Assembly: GCA_963457665.1 (NCBI GenBank)
Contig: OY735206.1
Location: forward strand, 52,207,368 to 52,271,367
Origin: Thysanoteuthis rhombus
Lineage: Eukaryota; Mollusca; Cephalopoda; Oegopsida; Thysanoteuthidae
Length of the DNA stretch: 64,000 nt
Direction: 5' to 3'
Shown here: one piece after another, positions 48,401 to 54,450 of the stretch
How the letters are laid out: each line of letters begins with the position of its first letter
Position numbering within the stretch: the first letter of the stretch is position 1
Position numbers and translations under genes: made by a program
The notes under the pieces: model-generated
What the model was told of the DNA's origin: nothing
Database searches by the model: none
Seen by the model: only the letters and a program-made list of their open reading frames with translations

Positions 48401-49998
48401 CCATCCATTTCCCTATTGATCCTGGAGAAAAAGTGAATTTCAAAGCCCATGAGAAGAACCCACAACCTGTTGAATTAGCACTTGATGAACGACTATTGAT
48501 GTTACAGCGCTATCTTGAGCTGGAAAGGCTGCCCATCACTCATCCAATCGAACTGGAAGATGCTGAAGGAATCGACCAGAAGTCCTGCGGTTCTTACGAA
48601 TCGGATCAGAGTGACGTGAGCAGCTGTGGGGGTGGGGTTGGTGGTGGTGGTGGCAGTTCTGGCAGTGTGATAGTTGGCAGTGTGGGCAGTAGCATCAAAG
48701 AGAAAAAAAAAGACCCCCGGGAGAAGCGGATGAGCCAGCAAATGCAAACAGTGGCCAAGCAATTCGGAAGTATTGGCAAGTCGATGGGAAAGAAACTGAA
48801 GAAAAACTTTAGCATTGGAAAGTCTGGCAAGCCGCTACCCCCTGAGATTAGCGAGAAGTTGAGTCGTCCAACCTGTGTCGGGGGCGGGGTCACCCAGAGC
48901 ACAAAACTAACCATCAGCATAGCGATGTTACTCGAACGGGACAAAGTTCTCTGCGCTCGACTGTCCACCAATAAAACTGCTGTCCAGAAGGAATTGATCC
49001 GTAACTATTTGTTCAATGCCAATAAGAGGTTCGAGAAGGAAGTGGAGATCCGGCGCAAGCGGGGTGAGGAGCCCCTCGGGCGGAGTGGATTGAACCGCGG
49101 AGAGCGTTCTGGCCCGCCCACCAAGTGCGTCACCTCGGGTTGTAACATGTACGGCACCCAAGAGACATCCTACCTATGTTCGAAATGTTTTTCTCAGCAG
49201 AAGCAGCAGGCTCTAAATCAGGAAAAGAGTAAAGGTCAGATCGGTGGCGTTTATAACACATACCCGTGTCATGGCAAACGGACAGACTCCTCACCAGTGT
49301 TGCCTTCGGGTGCTACTTACGTACAGACTTGTGGCAAGTCAAAATTTTACACGACCACTGGTGCCATGGACAAAAACAGTAACACGGATGCCACTGCTGC
49401 TGTTGGCATGGTAACGAGGAGTGTGCTTGAGCAGTCTGGGTCTCAGACCCTGCCCGCAGTTATCGGCAAACAGCGACCCTCATCACTTGAGTTCCTGACG
49501 AACAGCAGCCAGGATCAGCCAGATGCGAGCACTGAACTGGAGGAGGACATGAGACATTTGTCAATGGTACCACCCTCTGGGGGAGACGGTAGTATTAGCG
49601 CTACCGTCCCCCCGTCGGCGGATCCATCTACTACTTCTTCATCTCATACCCGCATTGCTCTCAATGAGTGTGGTTTGATAATGCCGGCAAACAACAGTCG
49701 CGTCTGCTGTCGCACGCCATCTCCTGACTATGACAACGTGGAGTATCTGAACTATACAAAAAATGACTTGAGCCAGATAGAGCCCCTCGCGCAGTTCCCC
49801 CAAGTGGACCCCATGAGCCAAGCTAGCATAGCGTCCTTGTCAAAATTGGAGACAGATTGCAATACTCCTATCCATTGCCTAACTGAAGGTTGCGAATTCT
49901 ATGGGAGTCTTGATAGAAATTCCTTATGTTCAAAATGTTATAAAGACAGTCAAAAAATAGTTATGGTACCCCTGCCATCAAAACCGGGTAAAAATTAA
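5907..49998 (+). CDS. OTUD7B: Cezanne-family OTU deubiquitinase (OTUD7A/OTUD7B orthologue), spliced, 5' partial
   Basis: Seven exons: 5907-6716, 22178-22399, 26085-26183, 37262-37389, 41919-42067, 44087-44391, 48362-49998. All introns are GT-AG and every junction keeps phase, giving 1,115 residues plus a stop. Domains (residue 1 is the Ser encoded at 5909): UBA-like tail 1-12, low-complexity linker to about 270, OTU catalytic domain about 300-580 with Cys369 in DGNC and His548 in AHFSAL, a basic patch with KKLKK, and two A20-type zinc fingers (826-846 and 1076-1096). Known for the family: Cezanne-type OTU enzymes cleave Lys11-linked ubiquitin chains and restrain NF-kB signalling in vertebrates; the same role here is inferred. 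Invertebrates are expected to carry one gene equivalent to both vertebrate paralogues, so the B symbol is nominal. The start codon and beginning of the UBA lie outside the visible exons. Confidence 0.95.
7013..7856 (-). mobile_element. DNA transposon with ~70-bp terminal inverted repeats, integrase-like remnant inside
   Basis: The left end (TGTGTGAAAC, then GGTATTGT-TAGAATG and ATTCTATAGAAT) is matched in reverse at 7786-7856 over about 70 bp. A third related copy of the subterminal ATTCTATAGAAT block sits at 7110-7160. On the minus strand, internal scraps read [16 protein letters not shown] and, further on, [13 protein letters not shown] and a Cys-rich tail (CVCKLKC, then [12 protein letters not shown]), with stops between them. 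The Cys-rich tail resembles that of Ginger/GIN-like integrase-derived transposases, so that class is suggested rather than proven. The element is dead. Flanking target duplication is ambiguous. Confidence 0.55.
8225..8442 (-). mobile_element. tRNA-derived SINE (family A)
   Basis: The reverse strand reads TAGCTCAGTTGGTAAGAGGG (pol III box A; complement at about 8404-8423), then a degenerate box B (GATAATTTCAAATCAC), then a body with GATGGGATAAACA and GAGTTTACTCCTCTGAATT. The same body recurs at 29440-29588 (minus) and 56685-56890 (plus). Confidence 0.75.
8443..8710 (-). mobile_element. tRNA-derived SINE (family B) and associated repeat
   Basis: The complement of GACTGAGCTACTGAAG (8689-8704) is a box-A sequence (GTAGCTCAG), followed on the minus strand by a degraded box B near 8650. 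The body contains CAATCTACGGCTTTGAGTAA, which recurs at 21640 and, altered, near 325 and 41630. The part at 8440-8530 is also found next to the SINE at 29.7 kb. Confidence 0.6.
8815..9135. repeat. Interspersed repeat, second copy at 62.2-63.06 kb
   Basis: The segment with GCATCAGAATTTGAAGTC, a GAATAAATTCTATTTATG region, GGAAACATCTGAAGAAGAA and GATGCCAATTTTCAAGTC (9088) matches 62290-62570 in the same order. On the minus strand both copies translate to similar peptides (FRCFPVENASDVINKIHSD at 62 kb; [19 protein letters not shown] here), which may be a fossil coding segment of an unclassified element. Confidence 0.65.
9390..10685. repeat. Pyrimidine-only minisatellite, 28-bp then 27-bp units
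   Basis: About 1.3 kb of almost pure C/T on the + strand. The first part repeats at 28 bp (TTCGT anchors at 9431, 9459, 9487). A middle part mixes CTCGTCCTCGTCCTCC blocks. From about 10140 to 10490 roughly 13 copies of a 27-bp unit containing TCGTCCCCCTCCTCC follow. Long open frames run through it in several frames on both strands (up to 483 codons), which is expected for a biased array. The 28-bp period is not a multiple of three, so it is not treated as coding. A short ~105-bp direct repeat (ATCAT-GATTGATATGAAA) precedes it. Confidence 0.92.
11221..11700. repeat. Inverted pair of tRNA-derived SINEs
   Basis: The right arm (about 11500-11700, + strand) has tRNA-like boxes: GATGGTAAGAGC (11530) and GCAGGTTTGAATCC (11569). 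Its 3' part (CAACAGGCTATTTATTTAAT, then TTATGCTGTCTAGAC and AAAACGGGAT) is matched in reverse at 11221-11348 (ATCCCGTTTTTATA, GTAGACAGCGTAAAT, GGCTGCTGCAGGAATCAAAC). Arms of about 130 bp are separated by about 220 bp, so the intronic transcript could fold into a long imperfect hairpin. Confidence 0.7.
12440..13050 (-). mobile_element. LINE remnant (end of reverse transcriptase ORF)
   Basis: The minus strand reads [19 protein letters not shown], which matches the C-terminal 'IP(V/I)VIGALGTIP' segment of many animal LINE proteins. Upstream of it is a fragment like VIHWELFK, resembling the preceding 'HWELC' motif. The frame is broken by several stops and shifts. No ends were identified. Confidence 0.5.
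16430..16500. repeat. Poly(T)/TTTC low-complexity tract
   Basis: About 70 bp of T runs interrupted by single C. It lies within intron 1, and on the minus strand it could be a retroposon A-tail. Confidence 0.8.
17690..17770 (+). mobile_element. LINE 3' end with (GAT)n tail
   Basis: The sequence GGGGGAAGGTCTATGTCCAG followed by GCTAAAAGACTGATGATGATG matches, in the same order, the 3' end at 63826-63960 (minus) and at 29215-29292. It is the final ~80 bp of a 5'-truncated LINE. Confidence 0.6.
20440..20645. repeat. Purine-rich tandem repeat, ~60-bp period
   Basis: Repeated blocks of the form 'AGTAGTTTAATAAGAGGGTTGGAAGG-AGAGAAG' occur about three times, bracketed by duplicated GCTGCTACTGATACnAT and GTGTGACAGA. 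A related purine-rich stretch is at 15455-15560. Confidence 0.55.
21620..21785 (-). mobile_element. tRNA-derived SINE (family B), best copy
   Basis: The minus strand has GGTAGCTCAAGCGGCAGAGC (box A; complement ending about 21780) and GAGTTCTAGTCTCACC (box B) about 50 bp later, the correct tRNA spacing. It is followed by the family body with GTAGACTAATTGTCTGAG. The GACTAGTATTTTC-type tail recurs near 21380 and 21950. Confidence 0.7.
22178..22399 (+). CDS. OTUD7B: OTUD7 exon 2 visible: entry to OTU domain
   Basis: Acceptor TTTCAG ends at 22177; donor G|GTGAGT follows 22399. Phase 1 at both ends. The peptide ([17 protein letters not shown], then [20 protein letters not shown] and TLVSLEQAG) closely follows the conserved Cezanne segment KRLSRGIS...[33 protein letters not shown]. 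It supplies the linker and first helices of the OTU domain. Confidence 0.97.
22400..26084 (+). other. OTUD7 intron 2
   Basis: A 3.7-kb intron from GTGAGT to TTTTGTCAG. Its main content is the pogo/Tigger-like fossil at about 23700-24912. Elsewhere (22.4-23.7 kb and 24.95-26.08 kb) I recognise only AT-rich sequence. Confidence 0.85.
23700..24912 (-). pseudogene. pogo/Tigger-like transposase pseudogene
   Basis: Read on the minus strand from 24912: [20 protein letters not shown] resembles the pogo-type helix-turn-helix (VVKYAKEHGNRAAARHF). A frame change then gives [20 protein letters not shown] and FLQWVINQ, like the Brinker/CENP-B-type second DNA-binding segment. Further on, [11 protein letters not shown] (about 24390-24425) matches the first-Asp motif of Tigger (NMDETPVYFDM), [20 protein letters not shown] (about 24110-24165) matches the conserved LDVS..FK..LR..WEEW block, and [11 protein letters not shown] resembles the closing SFKKCGISN motif. 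Several frameshifts and stops separate these, so it is inactive. Terminal repeats were not identified. Confidence 0.72.
26085..26183 (+). CDS. OTUD7B: OTUD7 exon 3 visible: catalytic cysteine exon
   Basis: Acceptor GTCAG ends at 26084; donor G|GTAAGT follows 26183. Phase 1 at both ends. Encodes [20 protein letters not shown] then [13 protein letters not shown]. The DGNC motif holds the nucleophilic Cys (codon 26159-26161) and its Asp, as in human Cezanne ([13 protein letters not shown]). The exon could read a few codons past the donor, but phase and conservation place the junction here, giving ASLAMWG where vertebrates have ASLGMWG. Confidence 0.97.
26418..26565 (+). repeat. Interspersed repeat, also at 43.4-43.77 kb and 52.4-52.52 kb
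   Basis: The order GTACAGGTATCCCTAGCTTT, ACGAAAGT, TTTTATGAAAGACCTCAAGC, AGTCATAGCTTTGAACT, ATGTATCTGTTAGCAAGAT is mirrored on the minus strand at about 43625-43765, with partial similarity on the minus strand at 52440-52520. Class unknown. Confidence 0.6.
28090..28800. repeat. Interspersed repeat R (about 0.7 kb)
   Basis: Contains repeated GTCAGGGAATT motifs, a TGTATATAGATT-TGAAAATGAAAAAG segment and, further right, AGCTTCTTCTTAAT, GTAATTGAAGAGG and CAGGTAAATTTGAAAAATG. The left half matches 58075-58405 and the right half 59370-59670, in the same order and orientation. Class unknown. Confidence 0.7.
29052..29292 (+). mobile_element. LINE copy with inverted 5' part
   Basis: The minus strand of about 29052-29210 encodes [20 protein letters not shown] then [20 protein letters not shown], the classic N-terminal reverse-transcriptase block of LINEs (W..A.I..L.KKG...D..N.RPISLL). 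On the + strand from about 29212 the LINE 3' end follows (GGGGAGGGTCCATGTCCAAT, then CTAAAAGGCTGATGATGAT). An inverted internal segment joined to a direct 3' end is the shape left by twin priming. Confidence 0.65.
29440..29800 (-). mobile_element. tRNA-derived SINE (family A) copy and partial second copy
   Basis: 29440-29588 matches 8265-8442: GTGGAGTAAACTCTTC, a run through TGATTTGAAATCACGA, then GCAGCTCTCTTACTGACAAG. The next ~200 bp (GCTTTCTTACTAACTGAAAT, AATAGAAGTAGGAGTGG) matches 8390-8510, so the two loci share the same composite of elements. Confidence 0.65.
30057..30725. repeat. 33-bp minisatellite (with a 32-bp variant block)
   Basis: About five 32-bp copies (30073-30240; core CTCTCTCTATCTGTCCCTC) pass into about fifteen nearly identical 33-bp copies (30241-30720; core CGTCTCCCTATCCGTCTCTG then TCGTACATTTCC). 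The 33-bp period keeps reading frames open on both strands, up to 298 codons, but translation is a trivial repeat and no splice sites or conserved sequence support coding. Copies are near-identical, indicating recent expansion. Pyrimidine-rich decay continues to about 30890. Confidence 0.93.
32046..32295 (-). mobile_element. mariner-like transposon relic
   Basis: At 32046 the + strand reads GGTCTGTCTGGAAAGTCTCC, the terminal inverted repeat of the mariner family also seen at 37525 and 47812. The minus strand of about 32160-32280 encodes [20 protein letters not shown], equivalent to the transposase C-terminal segment (FETIDEIKENTMRQL). The other end is missing. Confidence 0.65.
37262..37389 (+). 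CDS. OTUD7B: OTUD7 exon 4 visible: OTU core
   Basis: Acceptor TTTCAG ends at 37261; donor GAA|GTAAGT follows 37389. Enters with a split codon (G|CT) and exits in phase 0. [20 protein letters not shown] and [13 protein letters not shown] match Cezanne MWGFHDRDLMLRKALYALM and [13 protein letters not shown] almost residue for residue. These are OTU core helices directly after the catalytic Cys helix. Confidence 0.97.
37525..38032 (+). mobile_element. mariner-like transposon, internally deleted
   Basis: The left end (AGATCTGTCCAGAAAGTATC then CAGCCA) is matched in reverse at the right end (TGGCACTATACCATCTGGAC, 38002 onward). On the + strand the interior retains the C-terminus of a transposase: [16 protein letters not shown] and [10 protein letters not shown], then EEYFEWN with a broken frame. 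At about 0.5 kb it lacks the N-terminus and most of the DDE domain, so it is a non-autonomous or decayed copy. Confidence 0.72.
38871..38900. repeat. Poly(T) run
   Basis: About 30 consecutive T bases inside intron 4, with no adjoining recognisable retroposon body. Confidence 0.9.
41919..42067 (+). CDS. OTUD7B: OTUD7 exon 5 visible: OTU core and variable insert
   Basis: Acceptor TTATAG ends at 41918; donor AG|GTTTGT follows 42067. Enters phase 0 and leaves two bases (AG) that join T of the next exon as Ser. [20 protein letters not shown] then ASPKPRTVG matches Cezanne SGLVYTEDEWQKEWNELIKLASSEPRM. The Ser/Thr-rich tail ([12 protein letters not shown]) corresponds to the variable loop before the next OTU strand. 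A second GT at 42058 breaks the frame, so the 42067 donor was chosen. Confidence 0.95.
42068..44086 (+). other. OTUD7 intron 5
   Basis: A 2.0-kb intron from GTTTGT to TTGCAG. The only recognised content is the minus-strand interspersed repeat at about 43420-43765. Confidence 0.85.
44087..44391 (+). CDS. OTUD7B: OTUD7 exon 6 visible: catalytic histidine exon
   Basis: Acceptor TTGCAG ends at 44086; donor AAG|GTACTT follows 44391. Enters with one base completing Ser and leaves one base completing Ala. [31 protein letters not shown] and [12 protein letters not shown] are near-identical to vertebrate Cezanne. [12 protein letters not shown] contains the catalytic His (codon 44322-44324; human YDQAHFSALVSM). 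Confidence 0.97.
45126..46200 (+). mobile_element. Penelope-like element remnant with inverted RT segment
   Basis: The minus strand of 45126-45317 encodes [20 protein letters not shown], then INSIKP-like sequence and KLPFLDV, the Penelope-type RT motif (RYVDDTFVI...LPFLD). After a (TA)n array the + strand carries the later part: [20 protein letters not shown] (about 45430) and, at about 45600-45800, [20 protein letters not shown] then PLKL, the GIY-YIG endonuclease signature of these elements. The 3' end at about 46140 (GAGGAAGGCCGTAGAAAG) resembles the usual PLE tail. Stops and frame breaks make it inactive. The inverted RT piece fits the inverted partial copies typical of this class. Confidence 0.72.
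45351..45401. repeat. (TA)n microsatellite
   Basis: About 25 TA units exactly at the inversion point between the two oppositely oriented halves of the Penelope-like remnant. Confidence 0.95.
46800..46990 (+). mobile_element. tRNA-derived SINE (family D)
   Basis: Box A-like AATAGTTCAGTGGTAAGA (46848) and box B-like CATGAGTTTGATGGTCACC (46906) lie about 50 bp apart, as in tRNA. They are followed by a short body ending near an A-rich stretch at about 46970. Confidence 0.6.
47812..48297 (+). mobile_element. mariner-like transposon, second internally deleted copy
   Basis: The left end (GAGGTAAATCCAGTAAATAT then CCAGCCATT) and inverted right end (AAATGACTAGATACTTTCC then AAACCGACCTTATAT) flank about 0.5 kb. 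The + strand interior reads PYNPDLSPF and, after frame correction, fragments equivalent to [15 protein letters not shown] and [12 protein letters not shown] of the transposase C-terminus. Same family as 37525-38032 and, like it, deleted for the N-terminus. Confidence 0.7.
48362..49998 (+). CDS. OTUD7B: OTUD7 terminal exon: basic patch and two A20 zinc fingers
   Basis: Acceptor TTTCCAG ends at 48361; stop TAA at 49996-49998. The start ([20 protein letters not shown] then PGE) matches Cezanne [22 protein letters not shown] and ends the OTU fold. Downstream lie a Gly/Ser run, [19 protein letters not shown] (human KLGSFGKTLGSKLKKNM, probable nuclear-localisation/basic patch), a helix [20 protein letters not shown] (human QRYLSDAEERFLAEQKQK), and two A20-type fingers with C-x4-C-x11-C-x2-C spacing. 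The human protein has one finger, at its C-terminus. The exon is much richer in G+C than its surroundings until about 49850, then falls. Confidence 0.97.
49126..49188 (+). other. A20-type zinc finger 1 of OTUD7
   Basis: [20 protein letters not shown] then C gives Cys codons at 49126, 49141, 49177 and 49186, spacing 4-11-2. A20 fingers bind Zn2+ and, in A20-family proteins, ubiquitin. It sits about 230 residues before finger 2. Confidence 0.93.
49876..49938 (+). other. A20-type zinc finger 2 of OTUD7
   Basis: [20 protein letters not shown] then C has the same 4-11-2 cysteine spacing and lies 19 residues from the C-terminus, the position of the single finger in vertebrate Cezanne (CKQPNCSFYGHPETNNFCS). 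It is therefore the likely orthologous finger. Confidence 0.93.
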
Positions 49999-50025
49999 TA
50001 AAACTTTAAAAAAAAAAAAAAAAAA
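49997..50025 (+). promoter_or_regulatory. Possible polyadenylation signal overlapping the stop codon
   Basis: AATAAA at 49997-50002 shares two bases with the TAA stop and is followed by an 18-base A run at 50008-50025. Use of this site would leave almost no 3' UTR. Other AATAAA copies further downstream (for example near 50866) are alternatives. Confidence 0.35.
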
Positions 50026-51485
50026 TATCTAAAAAAAAATTGTTTTTGCTATAAAGATTCTTAAGAAATATTAAGACTTGCAAATTTTTTTTTCAAAAAT
50101 TTGACAAAATATGAAGAAAAAAACAAACAAACTACAATTTGATTTTTTTATTTTCTCTTTCCTATGAAAAATTTCCAACAAAGAACACTCCTTGAATGTT
50201 AACAAATTCTTGTTCATTATTATTATTATTATTATTTTATGAAAAATTAACTATTAAAAAAAAAAAAAAAAGATGAAACCCTGCCAGTTGTCCATGCGTT
50301 TAAGAAGGATGGTTGCTTATGATACAATGCGTACACTTAAGATTTAGATAATAATAATTAATTAGCTAAATCTGGAAATTCCATGGTTGTTGACATCTAA
50401 GATTATCCATTATCTCATGCCTCTGCTCTTCTCTCACCCTTTGCCTGTGTCTTCTCATTCTCTCCCTTATCCCTTCCAATCTTCGTTGCCTGTCCATGTT
50501 TTATGTAAATGTTATTCAAATAGTTTCATTTGCAAAAATCTTCCTTCCCCCCCTCCTCAGGAAAAACTAACTTTCTTTTGTCCCCTTTCTCTTCCTACCT
50601 ACCCTCTTATTGAAAATGAAACCTCACATTCGAATGCAGGAAGGAAGGTAGAAACAAGCAGAATATTTCAGATGAGAGGTAAAATTGTTTTAGTCAAGTG
50701 GATAATTTAAATAGCACACTTTTAAAAGAATATTAAATGCAAAGATTTGTTTTGATGCATATGCTGCTTATTTATATATTGGTGTGTAATCTTGTATACC
50801 ATTTACAAATTATCACATACATGCATACACCTCTATCTCTTCATAAAATATGTAATTTATTTTTAAATAAAACTTTTTTTTTTTTTTTCTCTAGAATCAC
50901 AACGATAAAAAAAAAATAAAATTAGGCTTGTGTATGCTGCAAATCCTGTATTTACTGGTGTCAAGGACGCTCCAGCCTCAAAGATGCATCCTAATTTATA
51001 CCTACAAAATTTTGTAAAAATGGTAAAAGTAACTTTTGACCTGTAGGAAGGATGCTGCGGAAATTGTTGTGACTTATTTCTGGGAGGGGAAAAAAATAGT
51101 ATCTTTGACGCTGGGAAATACGGTACAATCTCTCTGGAAAATTACTACATTTAGTCATTGTATAACATTTTTAACTGCAACAACAACAACAACAACAGCA
51201 AAGCATGTAATTGACATATTTTCTGTTCAATATTGGTAACTAAACCTGCATAAAAACACACAGACAAAACCTACATTTATTCATTATGAACAATTTTAAA
51301 CACACCAAACTATCTATCTTTGATTAATAGCACTTTGCAAAATTAGTGGCAACAAGGAAGTTAAGAATATATATTGCTTGGCTTTAAAAAAAATAAAAAA
51401 AATGAATAAATAAATACCAATTTGCATGTGTGAATTGTGTGCCTGTGTATGTACTTGGTGTTTATGCGTGTGCACACACATGCTC

Positions 51486-51491
<6 letters not shown>

Positions 51492-51533
<42 letters not shown>
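51492..51533. repeat. (TA)n microsatellite with flanking (CA/TG)n
   Basis: About 21 TA units, flanked by short GTGTG and CACACA stretches between about 51430 and 51600. Confidence 0.95.
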
Positions 51534-51537
<4 letters not shown>

Positions 51538-51639
51538 ACTGTACACACACATAATAAGAATAATACTTAGTCACATGAATATTGTGTGTGTGTCTGTATG
51601 TGAGGAAGAGGTGTTAAAAATTAACGGAAAGTGTGTTCT

Positions 51640-51790
51640 TATGTACTTCAGGTTGTGTAGCAGGTGTAATAAACCTGCCACTTTATGTATAATGAATCAG
51701 TTTTCCTTCTCCTAGATTGGTTTGCAGGGAATTAATCACTCTTACCCAGCACCAGGGATCGAATCTGCCACTTATGTAGAGTGACTTTTA
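51640..51790 (-). mobile_element. tRNA-derived SINE (family E) fragment
   Basis: The minus strand has GTGGCAGATTCGATCCCTGG (box B; complement at 51752-51771), followed by TGCTGGGTAAGAGTGATTAA. A small hairpin-like GCAGGT-AATA-ACCTGCC lies at about 51660-51680. Confidence 0.5.
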
Positions 51791-53923
51791 TTTTTTTTAA
51801 TATTTTTTTTTTTTTTTTAGTGCGAGGACATCCCCAGATGTTGAGAAGAAAAGGGAAGAAAAAAAAAAGACATTGAAAATTATTTCTACAGATATTCTGT
51901 ATCAGAAGTTATATTTATTGACATAGCTATTATGATAATTACAATAAAAAATTCCTTTGTTTTAAATTCTTTATTTTATTCTTTTCATCTTCTCTTTCTC
52001 TCTTTCTTTCTCTCTCCAGAATTCTTCACTGTATTTTCTAGCTTTTCTTTTTATAATAAATACTTACAGTGGCTCACTTTGTATGTAGAGCTGAGTGTTT
52101 ATTTTTAGCAGTACCCCACCTTTCATAGAGTGCCCTGCTGGATATCCAGAAGGGGGGGGGGGCAGAATTTTTTTTTTTCTTAAATTCATAGTTCTACATA
52201 GATGTTTGCAAATTTTTTGAAGATGTTACCTCCAACCATTTTTCTTTTTTATAAATATTGCACCACCTTTCAATCTCGGATTTTTGACTGTACAACTTGA
52301 GAGATGGACACTAACCAGGATACTATTATTGAACTGATACATATCTCGAGTCCTTAAAGAATTCCTTCACTTAATTAAAGAACACATGTGGTACCGGGAT
52401 GACTAGTGTACAGGTTACCCTTTCTATTCAAAAGTAGAGCATCCCTATAAGTCGTTTTGCATCTTGCTAATGGTTGCACGAAATAAGTTGAGATAAGGCA
52501 CAAATGCTCACAGAGGCAAAGCAAGAGGGGGAGTCAACCCCCACCCCTGGATACAGTTGTGATGGATGCAAAATTCTACCTAGCCTTTAATGCCACAATC
52601 AATAATTTTGGATATGGCATTAGAAACCTTTGCTGCACCACTGATAGTTCATATGGCTACATGAGGTCTTTCGTAAACAAAGTGACGGATACCTGTATTC
52701 ACATACCTGTGAATACCTATAATTATGTAAGTACAGGTGTCCATGCAATTCAGGTCATCTTGTAAAACTAACAACAGTAGAACATCATTTATAAAAGAGA
52801 AAAAAATTTTAAATGAGTTGATGCACTTATTTGTTTATGATTTGAAAAATCAAATATTTCGAATTTCAGAGGGTCAATATATAAGGTGGAAATTGATTTG
52901 AATATTGACATTATATTCTTAAAAAATGATATTTAAAGAAGCAGTCCATGAAATAAGAGGCAAAAATCAAAGATTGGGTACCAGATAGCTAACCAAACAA
53001 ATTATCCATTAAAAGAATGGCAATTTAATATAAAATTAGAATTTGAATGTCAACAGGACTGTTCTGTAGAATTTGGGATAATCCAGGGGGTACTGTGTAA
53101 ATTTTCTGTCTCCCCACATATGATGTCACCAAAAAACTGAATGGATTTTGTAGTGGGGTTGACAGTAGGGTAAGGAATAGGTGGTTAAAATTTGGGGCAG
53201 ATCCAGAAAAATTATTTTTCCCTTTTTTTTTTTTTCATATATAATCAACTTAATATCTTCAAAAGTTCTCAATGAATTTCTGAAAATTTTGTGGAAGGGC
53301 AGTCCATGGAAGAAGTGAGATGCCATGGGTAAAGGTGTGTGTGCTCTGAGTTACTTCAATTCCAGTAAGATCACAACAGATATCTTGTATTTTGAAATTT
53401 CCTTGGAGTAAAATCCAGCAAAATGATATTTCAGCATGAATATTGAAATTCTTCTTCACGGCATTTTCCTAATACTAAGAACTTTTGATCTTGATGATAA
53501 ACCTCATACTTCTTTCATTATTAGACAACGTATAATTCATCCTATGGTGAATTTTTCAGTTTCTCTGAGCAAAAAAAGGAAAAATAAAAACTAGTTTTTA
53601 TAGCAAAGAACTTCTTGGGAGATTAATATAACCCACGAAATACAAATGCCATCTCAAACTTTATACTGGAATAGGTCAAGTCAATCCAAGGTTACCTAAA
53701 CAATTATACTGGGCAGTGTCAGTATAAACACTATCCAGGTCATCAGACAACATCTCCCTGAAATGATTTCACTTGGTTAACATTGACAAGCTTCTGTACA
53801 TTCTGATCTGTGCTGAATTAACAACTTTCTTGGCATTTTACATAAGCAAGAAATGTAAGTTTCAGGTTCTTTGAGCCGAATCCCAGCTTGATAGGCTGTA
53901 GAACTATGTTGTTACAATGCATT

Positions 53924-54450
53924 TCGGCATGGTGGAAGTGTCTCAGAGGATATTTTCCCTTTTCTTTGACAGTACAAACTTTATGCGACAACATTTACAG
54001 AAAATCATGAGTTGCATCGAGATTTTTCCTAATTAATATCAGACGAACATTCCAAGATCCGAAAACAAATGGTTGTCAATGCAGAACATGTTTCTAAGAT
54101 GGGTAAATTTTTTTTACATTATCGGAATTTGAGCTCATGATAGAAAATGGTTTTATTGTTCCTTTGCAAGCAGATCAACTGATAGCGCCAAACCCAGCAT
54201 GGTGGAAATGTCTCACAGGAAATCTTCCCATATTTTTAAAAAGTACAAACTGTATCTAACAACATCTATTGAAAGTTGAATTGAAGTGAAATTTCTTCCC
54301 ATTAATATTACTGACGAACATTTCAAGAACTGAAAACAAATGTTTATCAAGCTGGAACATGTTTTCAAGATAAGCAACTGCTTCTACATAATTATAACTT
54401 GGGCTCATGATAGAAAATTGGTTTATGTTTCCTATCCGAGTAACACCCTG
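53924..54450. repeat. Tandem duplication of about 270 bp
   Basis: GCATGGTGGAAGTGTCTCA (about 53928) and GCATGGTGGAAATGTCTCA (about 54198) each precede the same series: AGTACAAACT, AACATnTA, GACGAACATT, AAAACAAATG, GAACATGTTT, GCTCATGATAGAAAA. A third degraded start (ATAATGGAAATGTCTGT) is near 54617. No coding capacity recognised. Confidence 0.8.

Larger units (their letters stand above)
50026..53900. other. 3' flank: possible 3' UTR then intergenic, no gene
   Basis: AT-rich with several A/T homopolymers, a (TA)n array at 51492-51533, a SINE at 51640-51790, an interspersed repeat near 52440 and a degenerate repeat near 53150-53300. The 3' UTR of OTUD7 may extend into the first part. No open frame shows family similarity. 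Confidence 0.6.

Noticed and set aside
48502..49161. Minus-strand open frames under the terminal OTUD7 exon
   Set aside because: They are shadows of the strongly conserved + frame and show no family similarity.
48362..50025. Terminal exon plus AATAAA and A run as a processed pseudogene
   Set aside because: The exon has a proper acceptor, joins in phase with exon 6, and supplies conserved OTUD7 sequence with no disruption.
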